NCBI RefSeq assembly: GCF_000186225.1
Contig: NC_014933.1
Coordinates: 1,922,001-1,986,000, forward strand
Source of the DNA: Bacteroides helcogenes P 36-108
GTDB taxonomy: Bacteria > Bacteroidota > Bacteroidia > Bacteroidales > Bacteroidaceae
Length of the DNA stretch: 64,000 bases
Reading direction: 5' to 3'
This document shows, piece after piece, positions 45,691 through 54,945 of this stretch. The notes under the pieces were generated by a model, which did no database searches, was not told where the DNA came from, and saw nothing but the letters and a program-made list of their open reading frames with translations. The first letter of the stretch is position 1. Every line of letters starts with the position of its first letter. The position numbers were made by a program, and so were the translations under genes.

Positions 45691-45740
45691 CAACAGCGAA
45701 AGCAAATTGCATGTTGGTAATCGAAAATAAACATAGAGAT

Positions 45741-47666
45741 ATGAAACGGAAAATTATTCTTTTAGCTTTAAGTATTTTATTCTTTGTGCATCCATCTATA
45801 GCACAAAAGGTAATAACAGATACGATACAAATTAAATTCAATATCGATAGTGTCGGATTGGAAGAAGTCGTAGTGAAAGGACGTAAAACTCCTGCTGCTA
45901 ATAGTCGTTGGAGTGATATGCATCCGGTAGAACTGGTTACGGTGGGCGGCGCAAACGGTGATTTATACAAAGCATTGCAAACATTGCCCGGTACGCAGGT
46001 GCAAGGTGAAACCGGTGAACTGCTGGTACGCGGCGGCAGTAGTAGTGAGACACAAACCTATATAGATGGTATGCATGTATTGAATCCTTATACTTCAAAT
46101 GGTATCAATACACCGGCTCGAAGCCGTTATTCCACTTTTATGTTTAGCGGGGTGAACCTTGCTTCCGGTGGTGCTTCACAAGAATATGGAGAAGCGCTCT
46201 CTGCCGTACTGCCTTTGGAGACAAAAGATTATAGTCGGGTTAATAAAGTGGGAGTGAATGCTTCGGTTGTCGGGGTAGGAGGCGGAGGTACACACGTCTT
46301 TGATAAAGGCTCTTTGTCGGTGGATTTGAACTATCAGAATTTGGGATTATATGATAAGATTTATTCCGGCCGTAAAGAGTTCTCAAAACCCTATCGGATG
46401 TTTTCAGGGGCCGCTCAGTTCCGGTATACTCCTGATGAGGCTACTACTTTAAAGATATATGCCCAGTATGACCGTACGGATCTTTCTACCTATGAAGGAG
46501 AAGAACGTAGATTATTTGGTTTGGGTGAGGATAATGCTTATATCAATGCAACTTTTCGCCGTCGCATGTCGGGTGGATGGAATTGGTTTGCGGGTGCAGC
46601 CTATTCGTTCAATGAGCAGAAGATAAATGGTGCTGTTTTGGCAAGTGACGATTGGTTGGAGCGTCAACAAGAGTTGCATCTGAAAACTAAAGTTTTTAAA
46701 CGTTTGTCATCGACTTTTCGCTTGGATATGGGATTGGAGAGCTATATCCGTTCTTATAAGAATCATTATCTGCTTTCCGAAATTGATGATAGTAATAGTA
46801 TGTCGCCCACGGTTAGTGCAGGATTCTTTTCGGCTACTTATTATCCTGTAGAGCAACTTAAAGCCGAACTTTCTTTTCGTACGGAGTATACTTCACTAAA
46901 CCGAAAAGTGAATTTCTCTCCGCGGTTAGCATTGAACTATCATTGGGGAGATGTCATGTTTTCAGGAACCATAGGGCGCTATACACAATTACCGGAGAAT
47001 GAATATTTGGTTCGCCAGCCTGATTTGAAGTCTGAAGCGTGTTTGCAATATAATCTGGGTATCCAGTACGGTAACGGTGGACGCTTTTACAAAGCCGAAT
47101 TCTATTATAAGAATTATGATCGCTTGGCATTGACTGAAGTAAATGCTTCCCCTGAAGCTATCTTCTTGACATCTAATGGATATGGACATAGCAAAGGTAT
47201 CGATCTTTTCTTCCGTGACCAGGCTTTGCTTAAAAATCTGGAATACCAGCTTTCTTATACCTATAATATATCCAAACGTAAATACCAAGAGTATACCGAA
47301 GTGACCACACCTCAGTATGCTACCCGACATAATGCTGCCTTGGTAGTAAAATACTCTTTACCGAGTTTACATACCATTATCGGTGTAACCAATCGTTTCA
47401 GTAGTGGTCGTCCTTACCATAACCCTACTTTACCAGGCTTGATGAACGATGAGGTGAAACCCTATAACAGTTTGGATTTGGGACTAACTTATTTGGTTAA
47501 CAAGAAGGTGATTATCCATGCTTCCGCAACCAATATCTTGTGCCGGAAGAATGAATTCGGGAAGGTAGACAATAAAGCCATATTGGCGTCCAGTGACCAT
47601 TTCTTCTACATAGGAGTATATATAACCCTTGGTAAGAAGGCTGCTTACGATGTATCTAATTTCTAA
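45741..47666 (+). CDS. TonB-dependent outer-membrane receptor
   Basis: 641 residues with a signal peptide (ends PSIAQ). A TonB-box-like stretch GLEEVVVKG is followed by the plug domain (about 60-170, LYKALQTLPGTQVQGETGEL) and a 22-strand barrel region. The N-terminal carboxypeptidase-like domain of SusC proteins is absent, and no SusD partner is encoded nearby, so it is more like a small-substrate (metal, cofactor or siderophore) receptor. It follows a LytTR regulator and precedes a DUF2141 gene. Confidence 0.92.
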   Translation: MKRKIILLALSILFFVHPSIAQKVITDTIQIKFNIDSVGLEEVVVKGRKTPAANSRWSDMHPVELVTVGGANGDLYKALQTLPGTQVQGETGELLVRGGSSSETQTYIDGMHVLNPYTSNGINTPARSRYSTFMFSGVNLASGGASQEYGEALSAVLPLETKDYSRVNKVGVNASVVGVGGGGTHVFDKGSLSVDLNYQNLGLYDKIYSGRKEFSKPYRMFSGAAQFRYTPDEATTLKIYAQYDRTDLSTYEGEERRLFGLGEDNAYINATFRRRMSGGWNWFAGAAYSFNEQKINGAVLASDDWLERQQELHLKTKVFKRLSSTFRLDMGLESYIRSYKNHYLLSEIDDSNSMSPTVSAGFFSATYYPVEQLKAELSFRTEYTSLNRKVNFSPRLALNYHWGDVMFSGTIGRYTQLPENEYLVRQPDLKSEACLQYNLGIQYGNGGRFYKAEFYYKNYDRLALTEVNASPEAIFLTSNGYGHSKGIDLFFRDQALLKNLEYQLSYTYNISKRKYQEYTEVTTPQYATRHNAALVVKYSLPSLHTIIGVTNRFSSGRPYHNPTLPGLMNDEVKPYNSLDLGLTYLVNKKVIIHASATNILCRKNEFGKVDNKAILASSDHFFYIGVYITLGKKAAYDVSNF

Positions 47667-47691
47667 TATTAACTTTTTAAACTCAACGAAA

Positions 47692-48105
47692 ATGAAAGCA
47701 ATGATTATCTTTTTAGTATTTGTATTGCAAGGTGCAGCTCAGTTATTATTTGCACAGAACTTAACTATTGAAGTGCGTGATATAGAGAAAACGGAAGGTT
47801 ATCTCTACGTAGCCATCTACAACTCTCAAGAGACATTTATGAAGAAGCCATTGGCAGGTTTCCGGGTCGACGTAAAGGACAAAGTACTTTCTATACCTTG
47901 TAAGGGATTGCCTGCCGGTACATATGCTATTTCTCTCTATCAGGATGAGAATGGAAATGGAAAACTGGACACTGGGGCTTTCGGTATTCCTACGGAAAAG
48001 TTCGGTTTTAGTAATGATGCCGAAGGTGTAATGGGAGTACCTTCTTTTGACAAATGCCGTTTTTCTTTTAATGAAGATATGACTTTGGTGATACATTTGA
48101 AATAG
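47692..48105 (+). CDS. DUF2141 secreted protein
   Basis: 137 residues from the ATG at 47692; an upstream ATG lies inside the receptor gene. A signal peptide (ends LLFAQ) precedes a compact beta-sandwich-like DUF2141 domain with GYLYVAIYNSQETF and YAISLYQDENGNGKLDTGAFGIP. The DENGNGKLD loop suggests calcium binding. A related gene lies at 54512. It is co-transcribed with the receptor and may be an accessory periplasmic or surface protein. Confidence 0.88.
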   Translation: MKAMIIFLVFVLQGAAQLLFAQNLTIEVRDIEKTEGYLYVAIYNSQETFMKKPLAGFRVDVKDKVLSIPCKGLPAGTYAISLYQDENGNGKLDTGAFGIPTEKFGFSNDAEGVMGVPSFDKCRFSFNEDMTLVIHLK

Positions 48106-48123
48106 AAATCCAAATATAATCCT

Positions 48124-48131
48124 TATTTTTG
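48124..48131 (+). promoter_or_regulatory. -7 element of the transglutaminase gene
   Basis: TATTTTTG, 17 bases before the first ATG at 48148, suggesting a separate promoter. Confidence 0.45.
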
Positions 48132-48147
48132 TGGCTCAACCTTAATA

Positions 48148-50835
48148 ATGTGCAATATGAGACGTGCTACACAATTTCTTGGAATAATCGGGCTGACGTG
48201 TTTGTTTGTCGCTTGCGGCAATTCACATTTCATGACGGATGCTGCTTACCGTCAGCGCGTGGAACAAGATTTCGAACAGAAAAAGAACTTGATTACACAA
48301 GGAGAAATGTTTTCCATATTCGATGGGGAGCTGACTACTTACGAACGGGAAGCGTTGGAATTCCTTTATGCCTATATGCCTTTGGCGGATATTGCCGATT
48401 ATTCCGGTGAATTTCATCTGATGAATGTGCGTGCTTCGCAGCAGGCTGAAAAAGAGATGCCTTGGGGGAAAAACATTCCGGAAGATTTGTACCGCCATTT
48501 TGTTCTTCCGGTTCGAGTAAATAATGAGCCTTTGGACAGCGCCCGTGTGGTGTTCTATAAGGAACTGAAAGACCGGGTGAAAACATTATCCATCTATGAT
48601 GCCATTCTGGAAGTGAATCATTGGTGTCATGAAAAAGCTGTCTATACACCTTCCGATGCCCGTACCAGTTCTCCTTTGGCGACGGTGCGTACCGCCTATG
48701 GCCGTTGCGGTGAAGAATCCACACTGCTGGTTGCAGCCTTGCGCTCGGTAGGTATTCCTGCACGTCAGGTATATACGCCGCGTTGGGCACATACGGACGA
48801 CAATCATGCTTGGGTAGAGGCATGGGCGGATGGAAAGTGGCATTTTCTCGGAGCTTGTGAGCCGGAACCGGTGCTCGACTTGGGATGGTTTAATGCCCCT
48901 GCCAGCCGGGGAATGCTGATGCATACCAAGGTATTTGGACGTTATGAGGGTAAAGAGGAAACGATGTCTGTTGCTCCCTGTTATACAGAGATTAATGTGA
49001 TAGATAATTATGCGCCGACAGCCAAGGCGATTGTGTCGGTAAAAGATGAACAAGGAAGGGCTGTTGCTGACGCCCGTGTGGAATTCAAGCTCTACAATTA
49101 CGCAGAGTTTTATACGGTGGCTGCCAAGCAGACTGATGATTCGGGTACTTGCAGCCTGACTGCCGGCAGAGGAGATATGCTGGTGTGGGCATCGAAAGAC
49201 GGTAGTTTTGGTTTTGCCAAACTTTCTTTCGGGAAGCAGCAGGAATTGACGGTGGTACTCGACAGGAAAGAAGGGGAGAACTTTACGGAGGATATCAATA
49301 TCGTGCCTCCTGTGGAAAATGCGAACCTTCCTGAAGTAACTCCGGAACAACGTGCTGAGAATGACAGGAGGCTGGCGCAGGAAGATTCTGTACGCAATGC
49401 TTATGTGGCAACATTCATGACAGAGGAGTCGGCACGGAATTTTGCGGAACGATATAAATTGGATGCGGATGTGGCATCCGGAATTTTGGTTGCCTCTCGT
49501 GGCAACTATAAGACTATTTGTAACTTCATGGCCCGTTTGCGTTCTGATAAGTCAAAGAAAGGTGGTCTTGACCTGTTGCAGCAAGTTTCTGCCAAAGATC
49601 TTCGTGATGTCAGACTGGAGGTGTTGATTGACCACATGCAATCCACTGTGCGCACGAATGCAGAATATTATCGTAAATATGTGCGTAATCCGCGTGTCAG
49701 CAATGAAACGCTGACTCCGTACAAAGCCTTCTTCGGCAAAGTGATTCCGAAAGAGGATGTTGAAACTTATGTGGCAGATCCGGGAAAATTGGTGACTTGG
49801 GTTGCAGAAAAGATCCGGGTGAACAAAGATTGTAATTTAGGGGGATCTCCAATTTCGCCCGAAGGTGTATGGAAAGCACGCATGGCAGATGCTCATAGCC
49901 GTGACATTTTCTTCGTTTCCATGGCACGTAGCATGGGAATTCCTGCACGAATCGACGAGGTAACGGGCAAGGTGCAGTTGGTTACAGATGAGGGAGCCGT
50001 AGATGTGAACTTCGGGACGTCCGGGCAGGCTTCTGCCCGGAAAGGCAAGCTCATTGCCGGATACTCACCGGTCAAAGGATTGGATGATCCGAAATATTAT
50101 TCTCATTTCACTATTTCTAAAATAACGCCACAAGGCAATCTGCAATTGCTGTCTTATGACGAGGGTGATATTGATATGGGCGGTGGTGCTACATGGAGCA
50201 ATCTTTTGAAGGAGGGAACTGCGCTGGATGCCGGAAACTATGTTCTTGTGACAGGTACTCGTTTGGCAAGCGGTGCAGTGCTTACCGAAGCCACGTCATT
50301 TAGCATAACTCCGGGGCAGACAACAACCGTGCAGTTGGTTATGCGTGCAAACGAGGATGAAGTACAAGTTATCGGAAATTTCAATTCGGAATCTCATTTC
50401 ACTCCGTTGTATGACAATGGCTTCACACCGGACGATCTGTCTGCAAAAAGCTTGTTGCAGGCATGTGGCCGTGGCTATTTCGTGGTTGGTATATTGGGTG
50501 TCAATCAAGAACCTACCAACCATGCTTTGCGTGACATTGCCACCTTTAAGGCCGACTTAGAGAAGTGGGGACGCAAAATCGTGTTGCTCTTTCCAGATAA
50601 GGCTCAATCGGAGAAGTTTGTGAAGGAGGCTTTTCCCGGATTACCTTCTACTATCATATATGGCATAGATACCGACGGTATTGCCGCACAAATAGCCGAT
50701 GCGATGAAGCTGAAGCATAAAGACACGCTGCCGATATTTATTATAGCAGATACCTTCAACCGTGTAGTCTTTGTTTCGCAAGGTTATACCATTGGATTGG
50801 GTGAACAATTGATGAAGGTTATACACAAGATTTGA
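48148..50835 (+). CDS. Large transglutaminase-domain lipoprotein with thioredoxin-like C-terminus
   Basis: 895 residues with a lipoprotein signal (LFVACGNS). The first transglutaminase domain (about 120-250) has YGRCGEES (Cys187) and NHAWVEAW (His220). A beta-sandwich (about 285-370) follows. A second transglutaminase-like segment (about 545-620) mirrors the first (MARSMGIPAR versus LRSVGIPAR) but has Ala582 where Cys is expected. The last 160 residues (VIGNFNSESHFTPL onward) resemble a thioredoxin-like fold without a visible CxxC. An envelope protein of unknown substrate. ATG 48157 is an alternative start. Confidence 0.88.
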   Translation: MCNMRRATQFLGIIGLTCLFVACGNSHFMTDAAYRQRVEQDFEQKKNLITQGEMFSIFDGELTTYEREALEFLYAYMPLADIADYSGEFHLMNVRASQQAEKEMPWGKNIPEDLYRHFVLPVRVNNEPLDSARVVFYKELKDRVKTLSIYDAILEVNHWCHEKAVYTPSDARTSSPLATVRTAYGRCGEESTLLVAALRSVGIPARQVYTPRWAHTDDNHAWVEAWADGKWHFLGACEPEPVLDLGWFNAPASRGMLMHTKVFGRYEGKEETMSVAPCYTEINVIDNYAPTAKAIVSVKDEQGRAVADARVEFKLYNYAEFYTVAAKQTDDSGTCSLTAGRGDMLVWASKDGSFGFAKLSFGKQQELTVVLDRKEGENFTEDINIVPPVENANLPEVTPEQRAENDRRLAQEDSVRNAYVATFMTEESARNFAERYKLDADVASGILVASRGNYKTICNFMARLRSDKSKKGGLDLLQQVSAKDLRDVRLEVLIDHMQSTVRTNAEYYRKYVRNPRVSNETLTPYKAFFGKVIPKEDVETYVADPGKLVTWVAEKIRVNKDCNLGGSPISPEGVWKARMADAHSRDIFFVSMARSMGIPARIDEVTGKVQLVTDEGAVDVNFGTSGQASARKGKLIAGYSPVKGLDDPKYYSHFTISKITPQGNLQLLSYDEGDIDMGGGATWSNLLKEGTALDAGNYVLVTGTRLASGAVLTEATSFSITPGQTTTVQLVMRANEDEVQVIGNFNSESHFTPLYDNGFTPDDLSAKSLLQACGRGYFVVGILGVNQEPTNHALRDIATFKADLEKWGRKIVLLFPDKAQSEKFVKEAFPGLPSTIIYGIDTDGIAAQIADAMKLKHKDTLPIFIIADTFNRVVFVSQGYTIGLGEQLMKVIHKI

Positions 50836-50868
50836 TAAAGTATGTATTATATTGGGCAATCAGAAGCC

Positions 50869-51624
50869 TTATCGCATAGGGATGAGGCTTCTGATTGTTT
50901 TTTCTACTCTTTCTACGGTAGTTACAGGGCGTAAGTACTCGTCAATATGTACTGTTCCTCCCATGGAAACAGTTTCGTTGCGGTAAGTCATGTCACTTCT
51001 TAAGCTTTCCCTTGCTGAAAAATGAAATTCACGGATGTCTGTTTCTTGGGCAATGCGGGCAATATTCGTTTCGTTCACCCCGCATCCGGCCAATAGGATG
51101 ATGCGGCCGGCAGCCTGTCTATGCAGTTCCTTTAGTAATGGGATGCCTTGCTCTGCAGTTGCTTGTCCTCCGGAAGTCAGGATACGGTCACACCCTAAAC
51201 TGATGATATCTTCGAGCGCTTTTTGTGGATTGCGGCAAACATCGAAAGCACGGTGGAAAGTGACCGACATGCCTTGTGCGGCTTCCATCAATTGTTTCAT
51301 CAGAGAGATGTCAATGTCTCCGTCTGTCGTGAGACATCCGAGCACCACCCCGTCTGCCCCCAACTGGCGGGCATTGTCTATGTCTTTCAGCATGATGCGC
51401 TGTTCAACCGGAGAGTAGAGGAAATCACCGCCGCGCGGACGGATGATGATATGCAGTTTGGTTCTCTGCAATGCTTCGCGCGCTATGACTATGTCACCAT
51501 AAGAAGGAGTAGTGCCGCCTTCGGGGATACCGGCACATAATTCTACCCGGTGTGCTCCTCCTTTCTGTGCGGCAAGGCAGCTTTCCACTGAATTGGCGCA
51601 GACCTCAAATTGAAACTGTTTCAT
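50869..51624 (-). CDS. cutC: CutC family copper homeostasis protein
   Basis: 251 residues from the ATG at 51624; the upstream in-frame ATG at 51663 lies in the rny terminator. TIM-barrel signatures of CutC are visible: FEVCANSVESCLAAQKGGAHR at the start in part, RVELCAGIPEGGTTPSYG, DGVVLGCL, FHRAFD and RILTSGG. The family is linked to copper tolerance in E. coli but its biochemical role is uncertain. Confidence 0.93.
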   Translation of the reverse strand: MKQFQFEVCANSVESCLAAQKGGAHRVELCAGIPEGGTTPSYGDIVIAREALQRTKLHIIIRPRGGDFLYSPVEQRIMLKDIDNARQLGADGVVLGCLTTDGDIDISLMKQLMEAAQGMSVTFHRAFDVCRNPQKALEDIISLGCDRILTSGGQATAEQGIPLLKELHRQAAGRIILLAGCGVNETNIARIAQETDIREFHFSARESLRSDMTYRNETVSMGGTVHIDEYLRPVTTVERVEKTIRSLIPMR

Positions 51625-51644
51625 CTTTATGTTGCTTTTGAATG

Positions 51645-51671
51645 AAAAAGGGTGAACATACATTCACCCTT
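51645..51671 (-). terminator. Terminator after rny
   Basis: AAGGGTGAA (51648-51656) pairs with TTCACCCTT (51663-51671). On the reverse strand a T-run follows the stem, so it terminates the rny transcript before cutC. Confidence 0.65.
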
Positions 51672-51698
51672 CCCGTTTTTATTTTCTCTTTTTCTTTT

Positions 51699-53237
51699 TT
51701 ACTTGGCATAGCTTACCGCACGTGTTTCGCGGATTACGGTAATCTTCACCTGTCCCGGATAAGTCATCTCATCCTGTATTTTCTTGGCTATTTCACCGGA
51801 AAGGTTTTCCGTTGCCTTATCGTCGATCTTGTCTGCTCCTACGATTACGCGCAACTCGCGTCCTGCTTGGATGGCATAGGTCTTGGTGACTCCCGGATAA
51901 GACATTGCCAATTGTTCAAGGTCGTTCAGACGTTTGATATAAGCTTCCACGATTTCGCGGCGGGCTCCCGGACGTGCGCCTGAAATGGCGTCGCATACTT
52001 GTACGATAGGAGCCAGCAGGGTATTCATTTCTACTTCATCGTGGTGTGCGCCGATGGCGTTGCAAATGTCCGGCTTTTCCTTGAACTTTTCTGCCAGTTT
52101 CATACCATAGAGTGCGTGTGGCAATTCAGGCTCCTCATCGGGCACTTTGCCGATGTCATGCAGCAGTCCGGCACGTTTTGCCTTCTTCGGATTCAGTCCC
52201 AATTCAGATGCCATGACTGCACAGAGGTTGGCTGTTTCACGGGCATGCTGCAATAAGTTCTGACCGTATGAAGAACGGTATTTCATCTTACCGATGATGC
52301 GGATCAGTTCAGGATGCAGGCCGTGAATGCCGAGGTCGATGGTGGTGCGTTTACCGGTTTCAATAATTTCTTCTTCAACTTGCTTGCGTACTTTGGCAAC
52401 TACCTCTTCGATACGTGCCGGATGGATACGTCCGTCTGTCACTAATTGGTGCAGTGCCAAGCGGGCCACTTCGCGGCGAACCGGATCGAAGGCTGACAAT
52501 ACAATGGCTTCCGGAGTATCGTCCACAACGATTTCCACACCGGTGGCAGCTTCGAGGGCACGGATGTTGCGGCCTTCACGACCGATAATACGTCCTTTGA
52601 TTTCGTCCGATTCGATATGGAATACGGTAACAGAGTTCTCGATAGCCGTTTCAGTGGCCACACGCTGTATGGATTGTATCACAATGCGCTTTGCCTCTTT
52701 GCTTGCCGTCAGCTTGGCATCGTCCATGATGTCATTGATGAATGATTGAGCCTGTGTCTTGGCTTCTTCCTTCAAAGATTCGATCATGCGTTCTTTGGCT
52801 TCTTCGGCAGAAAGGCCCGAAATGGTTTCCAGTTTCTCAATCTCCTGGCGTTGCATGCTGTCCAATTCTTCCTTTTTCTTGTCAACGATAGCCAACTGAG
52901 CTTCCAGGTTTTCCTTCACAGCTTCGGCTTCCGTTTTCTTGCGTTGAATTTCTTCCTGACGTTGGTTCAGCACCAGTTCACGTTGTTTCAGTTTGTTTTC
53001 CGCCTGCTGTATCTTTTGGTTGCGGATGGCTACTTCTTTTTCCAAGTCGGCCTTTTTGTTCAGGAATTTCTCCTTCACTTCCAGCAACTTATTCTTTTTA
53101 ATTACTTCTGCTTCCGTTTCGGCATCTTTGAGGATGTTGTCGTATTTGGACTTCAGTCCGTGCTTGAAGAACATGTACGAAGCAAATCCCCCTACGATGA
53201 AGCAGGCAATGGACACTACTATTGTAACTACTGTCAT
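51699..53237 (-). CDS. rny: Ribonuclease Y
   Basis: 512 residues. One N-terminal membrane helix (about 2-22), a long charged coiled coil (about 30-170), a KH RNA-binding domain ([17 protein letters not shown]) and an HD nuclease domain (AGLLHDIGK). RNase Y starts decay of many mRNAs at the membrane. The ATG at 53237 is chosen because it directly precedes the membrane helix; an upstream ATG at 53279 would add 14 residues inside the hairpin of the gap. Confidence 0.96.
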   Translation of the reverse strand: MTVVTIVVSIACFIVGGFASYMFFKHGLKSKYDNILKDAETEAEVIKKNKLLEVKEKFLNKKADLEKEVAIRNQKIQQAENKLKQRELVLNQRQEEIQRKKTEAEAVKENLEAQLAIVDKKKEELDSMQRQEIEKLETISGLSAEEAKERMIESLKEEAKTQAQSFINDIMDDAKLTASKEAKRIVIQSIQRVATETAIENSVTVFHIESDEIKGRIIGREGRNIRALEAATGVEIVVDDTPEAIVLSAFDPVRREVARLALHQLVTDGRIHPARIEEVVAKVRKQVEEEIIETGKRTTIDLGIHGLHPELIRIIGKMKYRSSYGQNLLQHARETANLCAVMASELGLNPKKAKRAGLLHDIGKVPDEEPELPHALYGMKLAEKFKEKPDICNAIGAHHDEVEMNTLLAPIVQVCDAISGARPGARREIVEAYIKRLNDLEQLAMSYPGVTKTYAIQAGRELRVIVGADKIDDKATENLSGEIAKKIQDEMTYPGQVKITVIRETRAVSYAK

Positions 53238-53264
53238 TTTATAAATTTGTTTAAGTATATAAAT

Positions 53265-53364
53265 AAAAAAGCACTGCATAAAGGTCTGTTCTTGTTGAGG
53301 GACAGGCTTTTGTACAGTGCGCGAATATTCTCTTTCTTTTCCGAACGGGCAGAAGAATAGTTGC
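53265..53364 (-). ncRNA. ssrS: Possible 6S RNA in the zapA-rny gap
   Basis: The 127-base gap between zapA and rny contains a reverse-strand stem GCACTG/CAGTGC enclosing AGCCTGTCCCTCAACAAG, followed by a T-run at 53265-53270. A second possible stem (TATTCT/AGAATA) lies 5' of it. I recall that 6S RNA is annotated next to zapA in many bacteria, including Bacteroidota, and the CTGTCCCTCA stretch resembles the 5' flank of the 6S bubble. The complete long-hairpin structure is not evident by eye, so a plain terminator is the alternative. Confidence 0.4.
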
Positions 53365-53655
53365 TTATTGTTCTTTGAAATAGGCTTCCAATACTTCTGT
53401 CAGTTCTTTTATTTTTGTGGTATAAGGTTCGGTATCGTTACGATCCTTCATCTGAAGGTTTTCCAGAGAGAACTGATAGGCCACCATGGCTATAATCCTT
53501 TCAGGAGATACATTCTGATAATGTTCCCTATACGCATTGAACCGGATATCTACCTGTTTGGCGGCTTCTCTTACCATTTCTTCATCCTCGCGGTTGATGG
53601 TGAGGGGATAGGAGGCGCCTGCCATTTGCAGATTTATCTTTATCTTATCGTTCAT
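53365..53655 (-). CDS. zapA: Cell division protein ZapA
   Basis: 96 residues, standard length. The N-terminal globular part ([20 protein letters not shown]) and the C-terminal coiled coil ([12 protein letters not shown] onward) match ZapA, which bundles FtsZ filaments at the division ring. It lies 14 bases after the coiled-coil gene and upstream of rny. Confidence 0.93.
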   Translation of the reverse strand: MNDKIKINLQMAGASYPLTINREDEEMVREAAKQVDIRFNAYREHYQNVSPERIIAMVAYQFSLENLQMKDRNDTEPYTTKIKELTEVLEAYFKEQ

Positions 53656-53669
53656 ACATCCTCTTTTCT

Positions 53670-53963
53670 TTATTCATTCAACAAAGCGATGCATTTATCG
53701 ACTTCACGCACTAATTTGGACAATCGCAGTTTCGTCTCTTTTACGTCACTGCCGTTAAGGCTGATTGTCGTAGCTGTTTTTAGGTCAGTGTAGCTAAGTT
53801 CCAGTTCGTTATAGTCGGCTTGTATCTTCTCATATTCTTCTTCTTTGGTTTCGAGAAGTTGCTTTAGCTCGGCATTTTCACGTTTTAATTCATCATGAAG
53901 ATAGATTAAATGTCGCAGCCTGGCCTCAAAGGTACTTAATAGCTTCTTTTCTTCGTCTGTCAT
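53670..53963 (-). CDS. Coiled-coil protein upstream of zapA (possible ZapB-like partner)
   Basis: 97 residues from the ATG at 53963 (MTDEEKKLLSTFEARL). Almost the whole chain is a coiled coil (KRENAELKQLLETKEEEYEK). No enzymatic motif. Conserved position ahead of zapA in Bacteroidota suggests a divisome partner like ZapB; this is inference from context. An ATG at 53984 lies inside the -7 element, so it is not the start. Confidence 0.85.
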   Translation of the reverse strand: MTDEEKKLLSTFEARLRHLIYLHDELKRENAELKQLLETKEEEYEKIQADYNELELSYTDLKTATTISLNGSDVKETKLRLSKLVREVDKCIALLNE

Positions 53964-53983
53964 TACTACACCAAAATTGTACA

Positions 53984-53991
53984 CAAAAATA
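53984..53991 (-). promoter_or_regulatory. -7 element of the zapA operon
   Basis: Reads TATTTTTG on the reverse strand, about 20 bases before the ATG at 53963. Confidence 0.55.
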
Positions 53992-54195
53992 CGATTTACT
54001 TGTAGATTACAAAAACTTTTCGGAAGAAAATGTTATAAAAGCGTCGAAATAACTGTAAATATGCTTGCAAGGCTGTTTCTAAGTGCTGGATTTGGTGTTT
54101 TGGAGAAATCTTTTTCCATAATATATGGATAGGCGGAAACTGTTTGTTCTATAATGAAGTTTTATTTTTTTTCTTTCAGGCGATTAGTTTTTCCC

Positions 54196-54311
54196 TTACT
54201 AAGAACTTATCGTCCCACTACTGTTTAATTATCGTCCGACATCTGTCGGACGATAATTAAACAGTAGTAGGACGATAACAATATATATGTCGGACGATTA
54301 ATTCTTAGTAA
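54196..54311. repeat. Nested long inverted repeat between zapA operon and DUF2141 operon
   Basis: Inner arms 54207-54241 and 54244-54278 are complementary over 35 bp with one mismatch and almost no loop. Outer arms TTACTAAGAA (54196-54205) and TTCTTAGTAA (54302-54311) pair perfectly. A further copy of TGTCGGACGATTA lies at 54289. The 548-base gap otherwise holds the promoter and palindrome at 54424-54454. Confidence 0.85.
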
Positions 54312-54423
54312 TGCGGACATTACTTTTTGCCGTCTTCTGTACTACTGCTTCGGCACAATTGGAGTAGTATGTAGTTGCCGGGGAGTAGAAATCAATAATC
54401 TCATAAAATAATTTATAATATAA

Positions 54424-54454
54424 TTTGGTTTATAATATAAACCATGTATATTTG
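54424..54454 (+). promoter_or_regulatory. Promoter of the DUF2141-membrane-regulator operon
   Basis: TTTG (54424-54427) and TATATTTG (54447-54454) with a 19-base spacer, a full match to the Bacteroides promoter. The spacer is almost filled by a perfect palindrome. Confidence 0.75.
54426..54444. promoter_or_regulatory. Perfect 19-bp palindrome, candidate operator
   Basis: TGGTTTATA-A-TATAAACCA is a perfect 9+1+9 dyad placed exactly between the -33 and -7 elements. A dimeric regulator bound here would block RNA polymerase. The winged-helix gene at the end of the operon is the obvious candidate. Confidence 0.6.
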
Positions 54455-54511
54455 CGGTGGAGTTCGAGCCCGAAAGTGTTTTATTTAAGTGACATTAAAC
54501 TGAATATTATT

Positions 54512-54886
54512 ATGAAAGCGATCGGTTATAAATGGATTGTGTTTGCCGTTTTTAGTCTGTGTACATTTACGGCGGTTGCGCAGAGTGACCTGACGGTGAA
54601 GGTGACAAATATCCCTTCTTCTAAGGGAAAGGTGATGATTGCTACTGACAAAGGGCAACATAATATGGTAGATGCCAAAGAAGGTGATGTGGTATTGGAG
54701 CTGAAAGGAGTGCCTGCGGGTAAGTGCAAACTGTACGTCTATCACGATGAAAACGGCAACTATCGGTTGGATAAGGAAGATGGAGTTCCGGTGGAACACT
54801 GTGCAATAGTCGATTTGGATGTAAAAGCAGATACAACGATGGTAGATGTGGAACTGGCGGATGTACGAAAAAAGATGCAAGATTGA
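54512..54886 (+). CDS. DUF2141 secreted protein
   Basis: 124 residues from the ATG at 54512, after a 58-base leader. A signal peptide (ends AVAQ) is followed by a DUF2141 domain with GKVMIATDKGQHNM and CKLYVYHDENGNYRLDKED, parallel to the DENGNGKLD loop of the paralogue at 47692. First gene of an operon with two membrane proteins and a winged-helix regulator. Confidence 0.88.
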   Translation: MKAIGYKWIVFAVFSLCTFTAVAQSDLTVKVTNIPSSKGKVMIATDKGQHNMVDAKEGDVVLELKGVPAGKCKLYVYHDENGNYRLDKEDGVPVEHCAIVDLDVKADTTMVDVELADVRKKMQD

Positions 54887-54945
54887 CAACTTAGCGACTG
54901 TTGAGGCATTATCAGAAGAATGGAATTTTATAAAAAAAACGAATT

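Noticed and set aside
48586..49350. 254-codon open frame on the - strand
   Set aside because: Antisense to the transglutaminase gene, which has clear motifs in its own frame.
45741..50835. Polysaccharide utilisation locus
   Set aside because: The TonB receptor lacks the SusC N-terminal domain, and there is no SusD gene, glycosidase or hybrid sensor next to it.
54115..54129. TCCATA-ATA-TATGGA dyad
   Set aside because: A 6-bp dyad in AT-rich DNA is expected by chance and has no promoter context.
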